A stretch of DNA of 7,700 bases from Actinomycetota bacterium (GTDB lineage Bacteria > Actinomycetota > Acidimicrobiia > Acidimicrobiales > JACCXE01): positions 1 to 7,700 of the forward strand of contig JACCXE010000230.1 of NCBI GenBank assembly GCA_013697265.1, in the 5' to 3' direction. Below, piece by piece: positions 1 through 6,862 of this stretch. The notes beneath the pieces were generated by a model that was not told where the DNA came from, searched no databases, and was given only the letters and a program-made list of their open reading frames with translations. The position numbers and the translations under genes were made by a program. The stretch's first letter is position 1; each line of letters opens with the position of its first letter.

Positions 1-1
1 G

Positions 2-988
2 TCACCGCCGCATCCCCAGGCTGAGCGCGCAGTCGCCGGCCGCATCGGTCCACCAACCCACCATCTCAAGGCCAGCGTCCACGAGTTCATCGCGGACGCG
101 CTCCACGCGGAACTTGGCGCTGATCTCGGTGCGCAACTCCTCCCCGTCGGCGAACTCGACGGACAGGCCGAGTGCGGTGACACGCACCGTCTGTGCGCCG
201 CGGGATTTGAGGCGCATTTCGATCCACTCGTTGACGGGGTCCCAATGGGCGACGTGGTCGAAACGATCAATGGCGAAGTCAGCGCCGAGTTCGCGATTGA
301 GCATGACGAGCACGTTCTTGTTGAACTCGGCCGTTACTCCACTGGCGTCGTCGTAGGCCGCAACGAGCCGGTCGGGGTCCTTGACCAGATCGACGCCGAG
401 CAGCAGCGAGTCACCCGGGTTCATCACGTCGACCACGCCGGCGAGAAAGTCGGCGCGTTCGCCGGGCGTGCAGTTACCGATGGTGCAGCCGAGGAACGCA
501 ATCATTCGTCGTCGCCCGGCCGGGATGGCGTCGAGGTCGACGCGAAAATCGCCGACGATCCCGTGTACGGCCAGATCCGGAAATTCCTCGACAATCGCGC
601 CAGCGGCATCGCGCAAGGTTCCTTCGCTGACGTCGAAGGGCACATAGGTCGTGAGCGAGGCTTCGTCGATCAGCGCGCGAATGAGGATGCGCGATTTCTC
701 ACATGTCCCCGAACCGAGTTCGGCGAGCACTTCGGCCTGGGAGGCGGCCGCGATGTCGGCGCTGTACGTCCCGAGAATCTGGCGCTCGGCCCGCGTCGGG
801 TAGTACTCCGCCACGCGGGTGATCTGGTCGAACAACTCGCTGCCGCGCGCGTCGTAGAGGTAGACCGCGGGCAGAGTCTTGGGCGTCGACGAGAGCCCGG
901 CGACTACGGCGGCCCGCAGGCCGTCGACGAGATCGTCAGGTCCGAGCCGCACGGTTATCCCCGCCGGGGCCGCGAACCTCAGACTCAT
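2..988 (-). CDS. egtD: L-histidine N-alpha-methyltransferase (hercynine synthase)
   Basis: Transfers three methyl groups from S-adenosylmethionine to the alpha-amino group of L-histidine to give hercynine, the first step of ergothioneine synthesis in the cytoplasm. The 328-residue product matches mycobacterial EgtD (321 residues) end to end as I recall it. Visible landmarks are EYYPTR (61-66), the SAM-binding ELGSGT (90-95), the PFDV strand (117-120), GCTIGN (167-172), AYDDASGVTA (211-220) and TEIS (287-290). The residues equivalent to the M. smegmatis histidine-binding set Tyr56, Asn166, Tyr206, Glu282 and Ser284 are all present with a constant offset of 6 (Y62, N172, Y212, E288, S290), so the enzyme should be active on histidine. 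The ATG overlaps the TGA of the thiamine-diphosphate enzyme gene (ATGA, 988-985). No good ribosome site precedes it, so it probably relies on translational coupling. The reading frame stays open well upstream of the ATG, but that part overlays the neighbouring gene and looks like shadow. No other egt gene is in the window. Confidence 0.93.
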   Translation of the reverse strand: MSLRFAAPAGITVRLGPDDLVDGLRAAVVAGLSSTPKTLPAVYLYDARGSELFDQITRVAEYYPTRAERQILGTYSADIAAASQAEVLAELGSGTCEKSRILIRALIDEASLTTYVPFDVSEGTLRDAAGAIVEEFPDLAVHGIVGDFRVDLDAIPAGRRRMIAFLGCTIGNCTPGERADFLAGVVDVMNPGDSLLLGVDLVKDPDRLVAAYDDASGVTAEFNKNVLVMLNRELGADFAIDRFDHVAHWDPVNEWIEMRLKSRGAQTVRVTALGLSVEFADGEELRTEISAKFRVERVRDELVDAGLEMVGWWTDAAGDCALSLGMRR

Positions 989-2751
989 GAACGGAACTCG
1001 CGGAGCTTGTCGCGAAACAGTGTGGAGGCGATGGCGCTGCGGTGGGTCTGACCCTTCAGGAAGGCCTTGGTGAAACCCTTGGCCTGTTTGTACGTGATCT
1101 TGGCCGGCATCGGGGGCTCGTCGGGGTTGACGATCACGTCGATGAGCGACGGGCCGGGATGGGCAATGGCACGCCGCATCGCATCTTCGAGGTCGCCCGG
1201 AGCGTCGACACAGAGACCGAGCCCGCCACACGCGGTGGCCCAGGGCGCGAAGTCGCCGCGCCGTTCCCATCGCACGCCGTGTTCGGGGTAGCCCAGCGCC
1301 ATCTGCTCCCACAGGATCTGTCCGTACAGGGCGTTGTTGATCACAACAACGGTGATCGGGATCTCGTAGCGACAGGCGGTGAGGAACTCGGCCATCAGCA
1401 TGGCGAAGCCGCCGTCGCCGACGAAGGCGATGACTTGGCGATGGGGGTGGGCGATCTGGGCGGCGATGGCGTAGGGCAGGCCCGGCGCCATCGACGCAAG
1501 GTTGCCGGACAGGTAGAACTCGCGCGTCCCGCGGATGTGAAAGTGGCGGGCCGCCCAACTCGCGATCGTGCCCGAGTCGCACGTGAGAATCGCGTCCTCG
1601 CCCGCGATGCGGTCAACGAGCGCGGCGACGTACTGCGGTTGGATCGGGTCCGCGTCGGCCGACTCGAGCGACGTCATCTTGGACCGCCAGCCCGCCATCG
1701 ACTCCTGCGCCGTGGTGAGAAACGATCGTTCCTCTTGGCGTCGCAGCAATGGGAGCAGCGCGGTCAGGGTTTCGGCGGCGTCGCCGACGAGCGGCACGTC
1801 GGTGGGCATTCGGTTGCCGGCGCGCACCGCGTCGCTGTCGATCTGCACACAGCGCGCCTGGCCCGGGTCGGGCAAGAACGCGGTGAAGGGAAAACTGCTA
1901 CCGACCATAAACACGGTGTCGCAGGTCTCCATTGCTTCTTCGGACGGAAGCGTGCCGAGTAAGCCGAGGCCGCCCGTCGTCAGCGGATGGTCGTCGGGCA
2001 CGACCGCTTTGCCCGACAACGCCTTCACGATCGGCGCGCCGAGCACCTCGGCCGCGGCGAGGACCTCGGTGCGGGCACCAAGCGCGCCCGCGCCGGCCAG
2101 GATCACGACGCGCTCGCCCTCGTTCAGCACGTCCGCGGCGCGCTGAAGGTCCGCGGCGCGCGGCAGACCGGGTGGCCGGACGTAGATCGGTGCGGTCGCC
2201 GGCGTGCGTCCCGCGCCGAGCCCGCCCTCCCAGGGGTCGGCGTCGGCGGGGGCCTCCTGCATGTCCACCGGGAATGTGAGGTGCGACACGGTGCGGCGCG
2301 ACAACGAGGTGCGCACCGCGTTGTCCACCAAGGTCGGGATCGACACGGGCACGTAGACCATGGCGTTGTACTCGGCCACATCCTCGAAGAGATGCTCGAG
2401 GTGCACCTCTTGCTGGAAGCCGGTGCCGAGCAACTTGGCCGCCTGCATGCCGGTGATAGCCAAAACGGGTTGGTGGTCGAGCTTGGCGTCGTAAAGGCCG
2501 TTGAGCAGGTGGATGGCGCCCGGCCCCGACGTGGCCAGACACACCCCGAGCCGACCGGTGGTCTTGGCGTAGCCCGTGGCCATAAAGGCGGCGGCTTCCT
2601 CGTGGTGCACGACCACGACGCGAATCTTCTCCGCGTGGCGACGAAACCCCTCCATGATCCCGTTGATCCCGTCGCCGGGCAGACCGAACACGGTGTCGAC
2701 ACCCCAGTCAATCAGGCGTTTCACGAGTAGCTCGGACGCGATCTCACTCAC
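985..2751 (-). CDS. Thiamine-diphosphate-dependent enzyme, pyruvate oxidase/acetolactate synthase family
   Basis: A 588-residue ThDP enzyme with the usual three domains. The N-terminal Pyr domain contains GLPGDGING (23-31) and the catalytic-glutamate region HHEEAAAFMATGYA (49-62; E51 aligns with the Glu that activates the cofactor). The central Rossmann-like domain has VVILAGAGALG (215-225). The C-terminal PP domain carries the GDG...NN cofactor motif (GDGG at 445-448, NN at 472-473). The family decarboxylates 2-oxo acids such as pyruvate and passes the product to FAD/quinone, phosphate or a second oxo acid. SGNLASMAPGLPYAIAAQ (415-432) favours the PoxB-like 'TPP-requiring protein' group over true biosynthetic acetolactate synthase. 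The exact substrate is not readable. The basic C-terminal tail (about 550-588) may be a membrane-binding peptide as in PoxB (inferred). The GTG start is set by a strong ribosome site (AAGGAG, 7-base spacer) and overlaps the upstream TGA as GTGA. The frame is open further upstream, but only as shadow over the dehydrogenase gene. Confidence 0.9.
   Translation of the reverse strand: MSEIASELLVKRLIDWGVDTVFGLPGDGINGIMEGFRRHAEKIRVVVVHHEEAAAFMATGYAKTTGRLGVCLATSGPGAIHLLNGLYDAKLDHQPVLAITGMQAAKLLGTGFQQEVHLEHLFEDVAEYNAMVYVPVSIPTLVDNAVRTSLSRRTVSHLTFPVDMQEAPADADPWEGGLGAGRTPATAPIYVRPPGLPRAADLQRAADVLNEGERVVILAGAGALGARTEVLAAAEVLGAPIVKALSGKAVVPDDHPLTTGGLGLLGTLPSEEAMETCDTVFMVGSSFPFTAFLPDPGQARCVQIDSDAVRAGNRMPTDVPLVGDAAETLTALLPLLRRQEERSFLTTAQESMAGWRSKMTSLESADADPIQPQYVAALVDRIAGEDAILTCDSGTIASWAARHFHIRGTREFYLSGNLASMAPGLPYAIAAQIAHPHRQVIAFVGDGGFAMLMAEFLTACRYEIPITVVVINNALYGQILWEQMALGYPEHGVRWERRGDFAPWATACGGLGLCVDAPGDLEDAMRRAIAHPGPSLIDVIVNPDEPPMPAKITYKQAKGFTKAFLKGQTHRSAIASTLFRDKLREFRS
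2131..2161. repeat. 13-base direct repeat inside the ThDP enzyme gene
   Basis: GTCCGCGGCGCGC occurs at 2131-2143 and again at 2149-2161, giving an 18-base (six-codon) period. In the protein this reads RAADLQRAAD (198-207), at the linker leading into the central domain. It keeps the frame. It is probably a small in-frame duplication or codon-bias coincidence in an alanine-rich helix. Confidence 0.6.
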
Positions 2752-5630
2752 TGGAGTTCTCCTTGGGGGCGGAAGTCGGGCAGCGCGCGCTGCAAGAGCT
2801 GCGCGAGGTGCAGCGGTGGTGCCGGCATCTCGGGTCGCATCTGCTCGCGGCAGCTGAAACCGTCGGCCAACACCGTCGCGGTGCCGCGGTCGCGCACGGC
2901 GGGTAACACGCCAAGTTCGCCCACGGCCTGGGACACGTCGTAGTGATCGGCTTCGAAGCCGAACGACCCGGCCATGCCGCAACAGCCCTTGTCGAGGACG
3001 GTCACCTCGAGGCCCGCGGCGCGCAGCAGCTGCTCCTCGTCGTCGAAAGTCATCACGGCGCGATGGTGACAATGGGGTTGCACGATGACTTCGCCGTCGA
3101 GCTGTGGTGGCTCCCACTTGGCCGCGACGAGTAACTCGCTGAGCACAACGGTCTGTCGGCGCAGACGTTCGGCGTCCTCGTCGTGCGGGAACATGCCGCA
3201 CAACTCGTCGCGGAACACCGCCACGCAACTCGGCTCCATCCCGACCACGGTCACGCCGGCGCGGATGTCGTCGCGCAAGTCGTCGAGGATGGCCTGGAGT
3301 TGACGCTTGGCTTGACCGAGGAAGCCGTAGTCGTACAGCGGCCGTCCGCAGCACAGCACCGACTTCGAGATCGTCACGCGGTAACCGGCGGCCTCGAGCA
3401 CGTCGACCCCGGCGCGCAACACGTCGGGCGTGAAGTGATCGTTGAACGTGTCGACCCATAGCAGCACGCGCTGGCGGTCCGCGTCACCGGCGGGGGCGTC
3501 GCGGTTGGCGAACCACTGACGAAACGTCTCGGGCGCCAGCGTCGGCACGTCGCGCTTTTGGTGGATGCCGGCCGCCGCCTTGGCCAGGCGGCGCAGGCCC
3601 GGGGTCGTGATGGCGAAGTTGGCCAGACGGGGGGCGCGACTGCCGAGCCGGGCCCACCAGTGGATCAGCCCGATCGCGTAAGCGTGGCGGGGACGCAGGC
3701 GGCGCGCGTAGTGGTGCGACAGGAACTCGGCCTTGTAGGTGGCCATGTCGACGCTGACCGGGCAGTCGCTCTTGCAGCCCTTGCACGACAGGCATAGATC
3801 CAGCGCGTCCTTGACGCCTTTGTCACGCCAGCCGTCGGTGACGACGTCGCCTTCGAGCATCTCGAACAGCAGCCGCGCCCTTCCCCGCGTCGAGTGCTCC
3901 TCGTCGTGGGTGACGCGATAGCTCGGGCACATCGTGCCGCCGCTTTCGTTGCGACACAGCCCGACGCCCACGCATCGCAGCGTTGCTTTAGCGAAGCTGC
4001 CGTCATCGGCGGGAAACGCGAAGTGCGTCGTAACCGGGATGGGGTCGTAGCGCGTGCCGAGCCGGAGGTCCTCGTCGAAGCGGTGGGGACGCACGACCTT
4101 GCCCGGGTTCATGCGGCGGCGCGGGTCCCAGATGTCCTTGAACTGTTCGAAGGCGCCGACGATCTCCGCGCCGAACATGCGCGGCAACAGTTCGGCGCGC
4201 GACTGCCCGTCGCCGTGTTCGCCCGACAGGGAACCGCCGTGGCGTAGCACCACGCCTGCGGCCTCCTCGGCGAAGGCGCGGTAGGCGCGCAGGCCCGGCG
4301 CCGAGCGCAGGTTGAAGTCGATCCGGGTGTGCACGCAGCCGTCGCCGAAGTGGCCGTAGAGCGCGGCGGTCGGGTGCTCATATTTGTCGAGCAGTGCTTT
4401 GAATTCCCGCAGGTAGTCGCCGAGGTTTTCGGGCGGCACGGCGGAGTCCTCCCATCCCTCCCACGTGTTGCCCCGGCCCGCGACGCTCGCCGTCGCGCCG
4501 AGCCCGGCTTCGCGCACTAGCCAGAAACGGTCCTCCTCGTCGGGGTCGTCGATCACGACGCAGTCGATTGCAGTGGTCTCGGACTTGATCGTCTCGGCCA
4601 ACTCGTGGGCCGCGGCCGACGCCTTCTGCATCGTGTCGGCGCCGATCTCGGCCAGCAGCCACGCCGAACCGCGGGGCAGGTTCTTCAGGTTGCCGGCACT
4701 GTCGCCGTGCTCGCGGATGTCCGACGCCAGCTGCGCGTCGAGACCTTCGAGGCCGATGACGCCGTGCCCGAGGACAGCCGGCACCGCGTCGGCCGCGTCG
4801 AACACGTCGATGAAACCGATGACGACAAGAACGCGGGCCGGCGGACTATGCACGAGTTGCACCTGCGCTCCGAGCACTGCGACACAGGTGCCTTCGGTGC
4901 CGACCAGGGCGCGGGCGATGTTGCCGTCGTTCTCGGGCAACAGTTCGTCGAGGTTGTAGCCCGAGACCCGCCGCGGCAGTTTCGGGAACCGGCGCCGAAT
5001 CTCGTCGGCGTATTTGTCTCGCAGCACGGCGAGGTCGGTGTAGATCTGACCGACGCGCCCGCCCGAGGACGCGAGGCGGCGCCACTCGGACTCACTTGTG
5101 GCGCCGACGGTCAGACGCACTCCGTCGTAGGTGACCACGTCGAGCGAGATCACGTTGTCGGCCGTGCGTCCGGCCATTATCGAGTGCACGCCGCACGAGT
5201 TGTTGCCGATCATCCCGCCGAGGGTGCAGCGGTTGTGGGTCGAAGGGTCAGGGCCGAAGGTGAGGTGGTGCTTCTCAGCCTCGTCGCGCAACTCGTCGAG
5301 CACGGTGCCGGGCAACACCCGCGCCGTCTTGGCCGCGACGTCGAGCGCCACGCCGCGGAGGTGTTTGGAACAGTCGATGACGACCGCCACGTTGCAGCAT
5401 TGCCCGGCGAGGCTCGTGCCGCCGCCGCGGGGCAGCACCGCCACGTCGTGCGCGGCGCACACGGCCATGGCCGCGACCACGTCGTCGACATCGACGGGCA
5501 CGACCACGCCGATCGGCACGTGTCGGTAGTTGGACGCGTCGACCGCGTAGAGGGCGCGGCTGGTGTCGTCGAAGCGCACGGCGCCGCGCACGACCGCGCG
5601 CAGGTCGGCCGCGACAGCCTCGTGACTCAC
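2748..5630 (-). CDS. FAD-binding, iron-sulfur 2-hydroxyacid dehydrogenase (YdiJ-type)
   Basis: A 960-residue one-chain flavoprotein dehydrogenase combining what GlcD and GlcF do as separate subunits. Order of domains: PCMH-type FAD-binding domain (about 36-175; PRGGGTSLAGQ at 67-77, GGMIGNNSCG at 138-147); FAD-oxidase C-terminal domain (about 260-515; YGHFGDGCVH at 425-434, SGEHGDGQSR at 469-478, MNPGK at 507-511); ferredoxin-like region (C553, C559, C568-P, then C613, C616, C619, C623-P); and a cysteine-rich C-terminal part with CCG at 760-762 and 883-885 plus HCHH at 853-856. This layout matches E. coli YdiJ (about 1,018 residues), reported as a D-2-hydroxyglutarate dehydrogenase. The likely reaction is oxidation of a D-2-hydroxy acid to a 2-oxo acid, with electrons leaving through the iron-sulfur clusters to a carrier, perhaps quinone (inferred). 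I chose GTG at 5630 because it overlaps the upstream TGA as GTGA, the same style as the next junction, and has a weak GGGCGAG before it. An in-frame GTG at 5642 has no visible ribosome site. Confidence 0.88.
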   Translation of the reverse strand: MSHEAVAADLRAVVRGAVRFDDTSRALYAVDASNYRHVPIGVVVPVDVDDVVAAMAVCAAHDVAVLPRGGGTSLAGQCCNVAVVIDCSKHLRGVALDVAAKTARVLPGTVLDELRDEAEKHHLTFGPDPSTHNRCTLGGMIGNNSCGVHSIMAGRTADNVISLDVVTYDGVRLTVGATSESEWRRLASSGGRVGQIYTDLAVLRDKYADEIRRRFPKLPRRVSGYNLDELLPENDGNIARALVGTEGTCVAVLGAQVQLVHSPPARVLVVIGFIDVFDAADAVPAVLGHGVIGLEGLDAQLASDIREHGDSAGNLKNLPRGSAWLLAEIGADTMQKASAAAHELAETIKSETTAIDCVVIDDPDEEDRFWLVREAGLGATASVAGRGNTWEGWEDSAVPPENLGDYLREFKALLDKYEHPTAALYGHFGDGCVHTRIDFNLRSAPGLRAYRAFAEEAAGVVLRHGGSLSGEHGDGQSRAELLPRMFGAEIVGAFEQFKDIWDPRRRMNPGKVVRPHRFDEDLRLGTRYDPIPVTTHFAFPADDGSFAKATLRCVGVGLCRNESGGTMCPSYRVTHDEEHSTRGRARLLFEMLEGDVVTDGWRDKGVKDALDLCLSCKGCKSDCPVSVDMATYKAEFLSHHYARRLRPRHAYAIGLIHWWARLGSRAPRLANFAITTPGLRRLAKAAAGIHQKRDVPTLAPETFRQWFANRDAPAGDADRQRVLLWVDTFNDHFTPDVLRAGVDVLEAAGYRVTISKSVLCCGRPLYDYGFLGQAKRQLQAILDDLRDDIRAGVTVVGMEPSCVAVFRDELCGMFPHDEDAERLRRQTVVLSELLVAAKWEPPQLDGEVIVQPHCHHRAVMTFDDEEQLLRAAGLEVTVLDKGCCGMAGSFGFEADHYDVSQAVGELGVLPAVRDRGTATVLADGFSCREQMRPEMPAPPLHLAQLLQRALPDFRPQGELQ
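2759..2764 (-). promoter_or_regulatory. Strong ribosome binding site for the ThDP enzyme gene
   Basis: The minus strand reads AAGGAG followed by seven bases (AACTCCA) and then the GTG at 2751. This is the clearest Shine-Dalgarno sequence in the operon. It lies inside the last codons of the dehydrogenase gene and fixes the GTG as the start. The other junctions have weak or no such site. Confidence 0.8.
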
Positions 5631-6739
5631 GCGCTCGCCCACGTCACGTATTTGTCGGCGTCGGACGTCTTCAGTTCGACGCCGAGACCGACCCGTTCCA
5701 TGTCGGGCACGAGCCGGCCACCGATGGGCTCCAGCGTCCCCTCAAACACGAGGCGTTCGAGGCGGACGTGGTCGTGAAACCATTCGACGTCGCGGGCGCC
5801 GGGCACAGCGCAACACAGCGGCGCGTGCAGCGTGGGTGCCGTGTGCGCCGAAAGCGGGACCCCAGCGGCGTCGGCTACCGCCGCGGCGCGCAGAAATCCG
5901 GTCACGCCGCCACAGCGCGTGGCGTCGGCCTGAACCACGTCAACCGCGCCGGCGGCGAGCATGCGACGGAAGTACGCGGGGCCGTCGCCGTATTCGCCCG
6001 CGGCCACGGCCATGCCCGGTGGCACGCGGCGCCGAAGGTGCGCCAGTCCGTCCAGATCATCCGACGACACGGGCTCCTCGAACCAACTCACCCCGTGCTC
6101 GGCGAACGCATCCGCCAAGCCGGCCGCCTGGGCCACGTCATACGCTCCGTTCGCGTCGACGTACAGCCCGACGTCGGGACCGATCGCATCGCGGGCGACG
6201 GCGACGCGTGCGATGTCGGCCTCGGGCTCGCGACCCACCTTCATCTTCACCGCCGATAGACCATCGGCAGCCCAACCGGCGAGCTGGTCGCCGAGGCGCC
6301 CGACCGTGTAGGAGGTGAAGCCACCGCTGCCGTATGCGTCTACGGCATCCGCGCAACGACCGAGCAGCCCGACGAGAGGCAGTGCGAGCGCCCGCGCTTT
6401 GAGGTCCCACAAGGCAACGTCGACCGCGCTTAACGCGTACGTCCCGAGGCCAGAGCGGCCCAGGTTGCGCAGCGCGGCGGCCATGCGCGACCACGCGGCG
6501 GCGACATCGGCGATCGGCTGACCGACGACGAGCGGGGCCAACAGCTCGTCGACGAGCATCGCAGCCGCGGTGTGCGTGTAGCTCCAGCCGTAGCCGACGC
6601 AGCCACCGCCGCTGGCCTCGACGAGCACCATCGTGGTGCTCGTCCATTCGAAGGTTCCGTCGGACTCGGCAGCGTCGGTCGGCACGGTGAGCGCGGAGAC
6701 GCGCAGTCGCTCAACGCTTCCGAGGTTGTTGGATTGCAC
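5627..6739 (-). CDS. Mandelate racemase/muconate lactonizing enzyme family protein (enolase superfamily)
   Basis: A 370-residue enolase superfamily enzyme with an N-terminal capping domain (about 10-120) and a TIM-barrel catalytic domain. The mandelate-racemase subgroup active site is complete: the KxK base motif in VKMKVG (K165, K167), metal ligands D195 (VDANG), E221 (FEEP) and E249 (AAGEY), and the Asp/His dyad D272 (QADATRCGG) and H299 (SAHTAPTLH). The family removes the alpha-proton of a carboxylate and either racemises it or eliminates water, as in acid-sugar dehydratases. Having both a lysine and a histidine base allows either outcome; the substrate cannot be read from sequence. It is the first gene of the four-gene minus-strand operon, and its TGA overlaps the GTG of the dehydrogenase (GTGA, 5630-5627). 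The start is the GTG at 6739. The frame upstream reaches a TAA with no better start, and only a weak GAGCGGG lies directly before the GTG, so the start is less certain than the rest. Confidence 0.88.
   Translation of the reverse strand: MQSNNLGSVERLRVSALTVPTDAAESDGTFEWTSTTMVLVEASGGGCVGYGWSYTHTAAAMLVDELLAPLVVGQPIADVAAAWSRMAAALRNLGRSGLGTYALSAVDVALWDLKARALALPLVGLLGRCADAVDAYGSGGFTSYTVGRLGDQLAGWAADGLSAVKMKVGREPEADIARVAVARDAIGPDVGLYVDANGAYDVAQAAGLADAFAEHGVSWFEEPVSSDDLDGLAHLRRRVPPGMAVAAGEYGDGPAYFRRMLAAGAVDVVQADATRCGGVTGFLRAAAVADAAGVPLSAHTAPTLHAPLCCAVPGARDVEWFHDHVRLERLVFEGTLEPIGGRLVPDMERVGLGVELKTSDADKYVTWASA
6620..6644 (-). repeat. 11-base perfect inverted repeat inside the 5' part of the enolase-family gene
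   Basis: GACGAGCACCA (6620-6630) is followed by a 3-base loop and its exact reverse complement (6634-6644). In mRNA from the minus strand this would fold into a compact hairpin about 95-120 bases after the GTG start. It encodes the strand T-S-T-T-M-V-L-V (residues 33-40). It is perfect and tightly looped, so it could slow ribosomes or act on the operon's leader, but chance from GC-rich codons is possible. Confidence 0.7.
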
Positions 6740-6850
6740 CCCGCTCGTCGTGCCCGCGACGGCCAGCGCACAACCGCGGCAGAGATAACGATTTGCTTAC
6801 GACGGGCTTCGCGGTGGTCGCGAAGTCCGGGTTCGGGGTACCGGCAACCA
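6740..6850. promoter_or_regulatory. Divergent intergenic region, probable promoters for both sides
   Basis: These 111 bases separate the minus-strand operon from the plus-strand membrane protein gene, so at least one promoter is expected here. The only AT-rich island is 6783-6799 (GATAACGATTTGCTTAC on the plus strand). Read on the minus strand it contains TTATCT, a possible -10 element about 45 bases from the operon's GTG. No convincing -35 hexamer stands out on either strand. The inverted repeat at 6803-6829 lies where a -35 region or an operator for the operon would be. Confidence 0.45.
6803..6829. repeat. Inverted repeat in the divergent promoter region (operator or hairpin candidate)
   Basis: CTTCGCG (6807-6813) and CGCGAAG (6819-6825) form a perfect 7-base inverted repeat around the 5-base GTGGT. 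On the plus-strand transcript the stem extends to 11 pairs (6803-6813 with 6819-6829), including one G-U pair. It lies beside the AT-rich island, on the upstream side for the operon. It could be a binding site for a dimeric regulator or an RNA hairpin in the leader of the membrane protein gene. No run of T follows, so it does not look like an intrinsic terminator. Confidence 0.6.
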
Positions 6851-6862
6851 ATGAGAATTGGT
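6847..6862. repeat. Palindrome including the start codon of the membrane protein gene
   Basis: ACCAAT-GAGA-ATTGGT is a perfect 6-base inverted repeat with a 4-base spacer. The ATG of the plus-strand gene (6851-6853) lies at the end of the left arm and the first spacer base. In RNA the arms could pair and partly mask the start codon; in DNA it could be a small operator half-site pair. The short AT-rich arms make chance possible. Confidence 0.45.

Noticed and set aside
245..1051. Long plus-strand open frame antisense to egtD (268 codons)
   Set aside because: It resembles no protein family and mirrors the codon structure of egtD; such antisense frames are common in GC-rich genes.
1332..1351. 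Inverted repeat CGTTGTTG-ATCA-CAACAACG
   Set aside because: It falls on the V-V-V-I-N-N cofactor motif of the ThDP enzyme, whose codons produce it naturally.
989..1582. Upstream extension of the EgtD reading frame, giving a 526-residue product
   Set aside because: The extra part is Arg/Pro/His-rich, lies fully over the conserved C-terminus of the ThDP enzyme, and EgtD homologues begin near the ATG at 988.
1042..1962. Long plus-strand open frame antisense to the ThDP enzyme gene (306 codons)
   Set aside because: Low-complexity Arg/Gly/His/Val composition with no domain; explained as the shadow of the minus-strand gene.
2752..3459. Upstream extension of the ThDP enzyme frame, giving an 824-residue product
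   Set aside because: It overlays the conserved CCG region of the dehydrogenase, is Arg-rich shadow, and the strong ribosome site plus family N-terminus fix the GTG at 2751.
5631..5642. GTG at 5642 as the dehydrogenase start
   Set aside because: No ribosome site is visible before it, and the GTG at 5630 makes the same GTGA overlap as the next junction. It cannot be excluded fully; the difference is only four residues.
4605..5777. Longest plus-strand open frame (390 codons), antisense to the dehydrogenase and the end of the enolase-family gene
   Set aside because: It crosses a gene boundary on the other strand, has no recognisable motif, and has the Arg/His/Val/Asp-rich makeup typical of antisense frames in GC-rich DNA.
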